Positions 46,950-47,230 of a stretch of DNA of 47,230 nucleotides are shown here, in pieces (the stretch's first letter is position 1; every line of letters begins with the position of its first letter). The notes beneath the pieces were generated by a model. That model was not told where the DNA came from. It did no database searches and was given only the letters and a program-made list of their open reading frames with translations. The stretch spans positions 1-47,230 of the forward strand of contig JBBBWG010012446.1 in the NCBI GenBank assembly GCA_037176905.1, written 5' to 3'. This stretch comes from Azolla pinnata. Taxonomy: Eukaryota; Streptophyta; Polypodiopsida; Salviniales; Salviniaceae. A program made the position numbers and the translations under genes.

Positions 46950-47230
46950 GTGAAGAAGAAGATTCATCCACGTCATCTTCATCCTCGTCCTCATCATCAG
47001 TCATTCTGGGGGTTTTTCTGTTTTTGGGTGCTTTGAAATCGACTGATCCAAGAAGGGAGCAACAAATGTGGTCACCAACACAGGAAAGAAGAAGAAGAAG
47101 AAGAAGAAGATTATGCTGATGATGATGATGATGATGATGAAGAAGAAGAAGAAGAAGAAGAAGAAGAAGATTATGCTGATGATGATGCTGAAGAAGAAGA
47201 AGAAGAAGATTATGCTGATGATGATGCTGA
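46551..47230. repeat. About 200-bp tandem repeat with GAA and GAT microsatellites
   Basis: Three copies begin at about 46551, 46749 and 46955. Each has gaagaagattcatcc, tcatcatcagtcattctggg, tgtttttgggtgctttgaaa, gactgatccaagaagggag and caacaaatgtggtcacca, then (GAA)n, attatgctgatgatgat and (GAT)n. After 47095 only the GAA/attatgctgatgatgat part repeats, to the window end. Confidence 0.95.

Overview
This is a window of nuclear DNA from a flowering plant. Seven of the eight genes match plant protein families along their whole visible length and are cut by typical plant GT-AG introns. TTTAGGG/CCCTAAA telomere-type repeats (the plant version) lie in four places. I cannot name the species. A non-grass monocot is only a guess: gene GC content is moderate and the grass-type GC gradient is absent.

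Layout, left to right. (1) 401-8399, minus strand: MTR4, the nuclear-exosome RNA helicase, 14 coding exons, 975 aa. (2) 10070-13182, minus: a prolyl 4-hydroxylase with a C-terminal ShK-like domain, 8 exons, 313 aa. (3) 13475-14565: a 100-N assembly gap flanked by identical sequence, inside tandem blocks of degenerate interstitial telomeric repeat. (4) 15628-19517, minus: an SFT2-type Golgi membrane protein, 6 exons, 175 aa. (5) 19597-22551: a 118-bp minisatellite (11 copies), short telomeric tracts and a second, roughly 40-bp minisatellite (about 10 copies). Together they fill the space between the divergent SFT2 and importin genes. (6) 23899-29468, plus: importin beta-3/KETCH1, 20 coding exons, 1111 aa. 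(7) 31282-31557, plus: a candidate small His-rich membrane protein behind a TATA box. (8) 33287-36280, minus: sorting nexin 2, 5 coding exons plus a 5' UTR intron, 576 aa. (9) 37922-43198, plus: a plastid-targeted protein with two thioredoxin/GST-N folds, 12 exons including a 19-nt microexon, 370 aa. (10) 44196-46319, minus: a NAC transcription factor lacking its first exon(s), with a 627-bp in-frame Asn-rich repeat inside the NAC domain. (11) 46551-47230: 200-bp triplicated repeats in the NAC intron.

I assembled exon structures by hand. For the six complete multi-exon genes the exon lengths add up to an intact reading frame whose protein length fits the family, which strongly supports the models. 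The genes do not form one pathway: they cover RNA decay, cell-wall protein hydroxylation, vesicle traffic, nuclear import, endosomal sorting, plastid redox and transcription. SFT2/importin and SNX2/thioredoxin-fold are head-to-head pairs. Importin/SNX2 and thioredoxin-fold/NAC converge.

I see no new multi-gene system. The most unusual feature is the NAC gene. Its DNA-binding domain is split by a trinucleotide-repeat expansion that stays open in frame, and its last codons plus stop are tandemly repeated into the 3' UTR. Trinucleotide repeats inside coding sequence recur across the window (poly-Phe, poly-Ser/Asn, poly-His, poly-Asn, poly-Ala).
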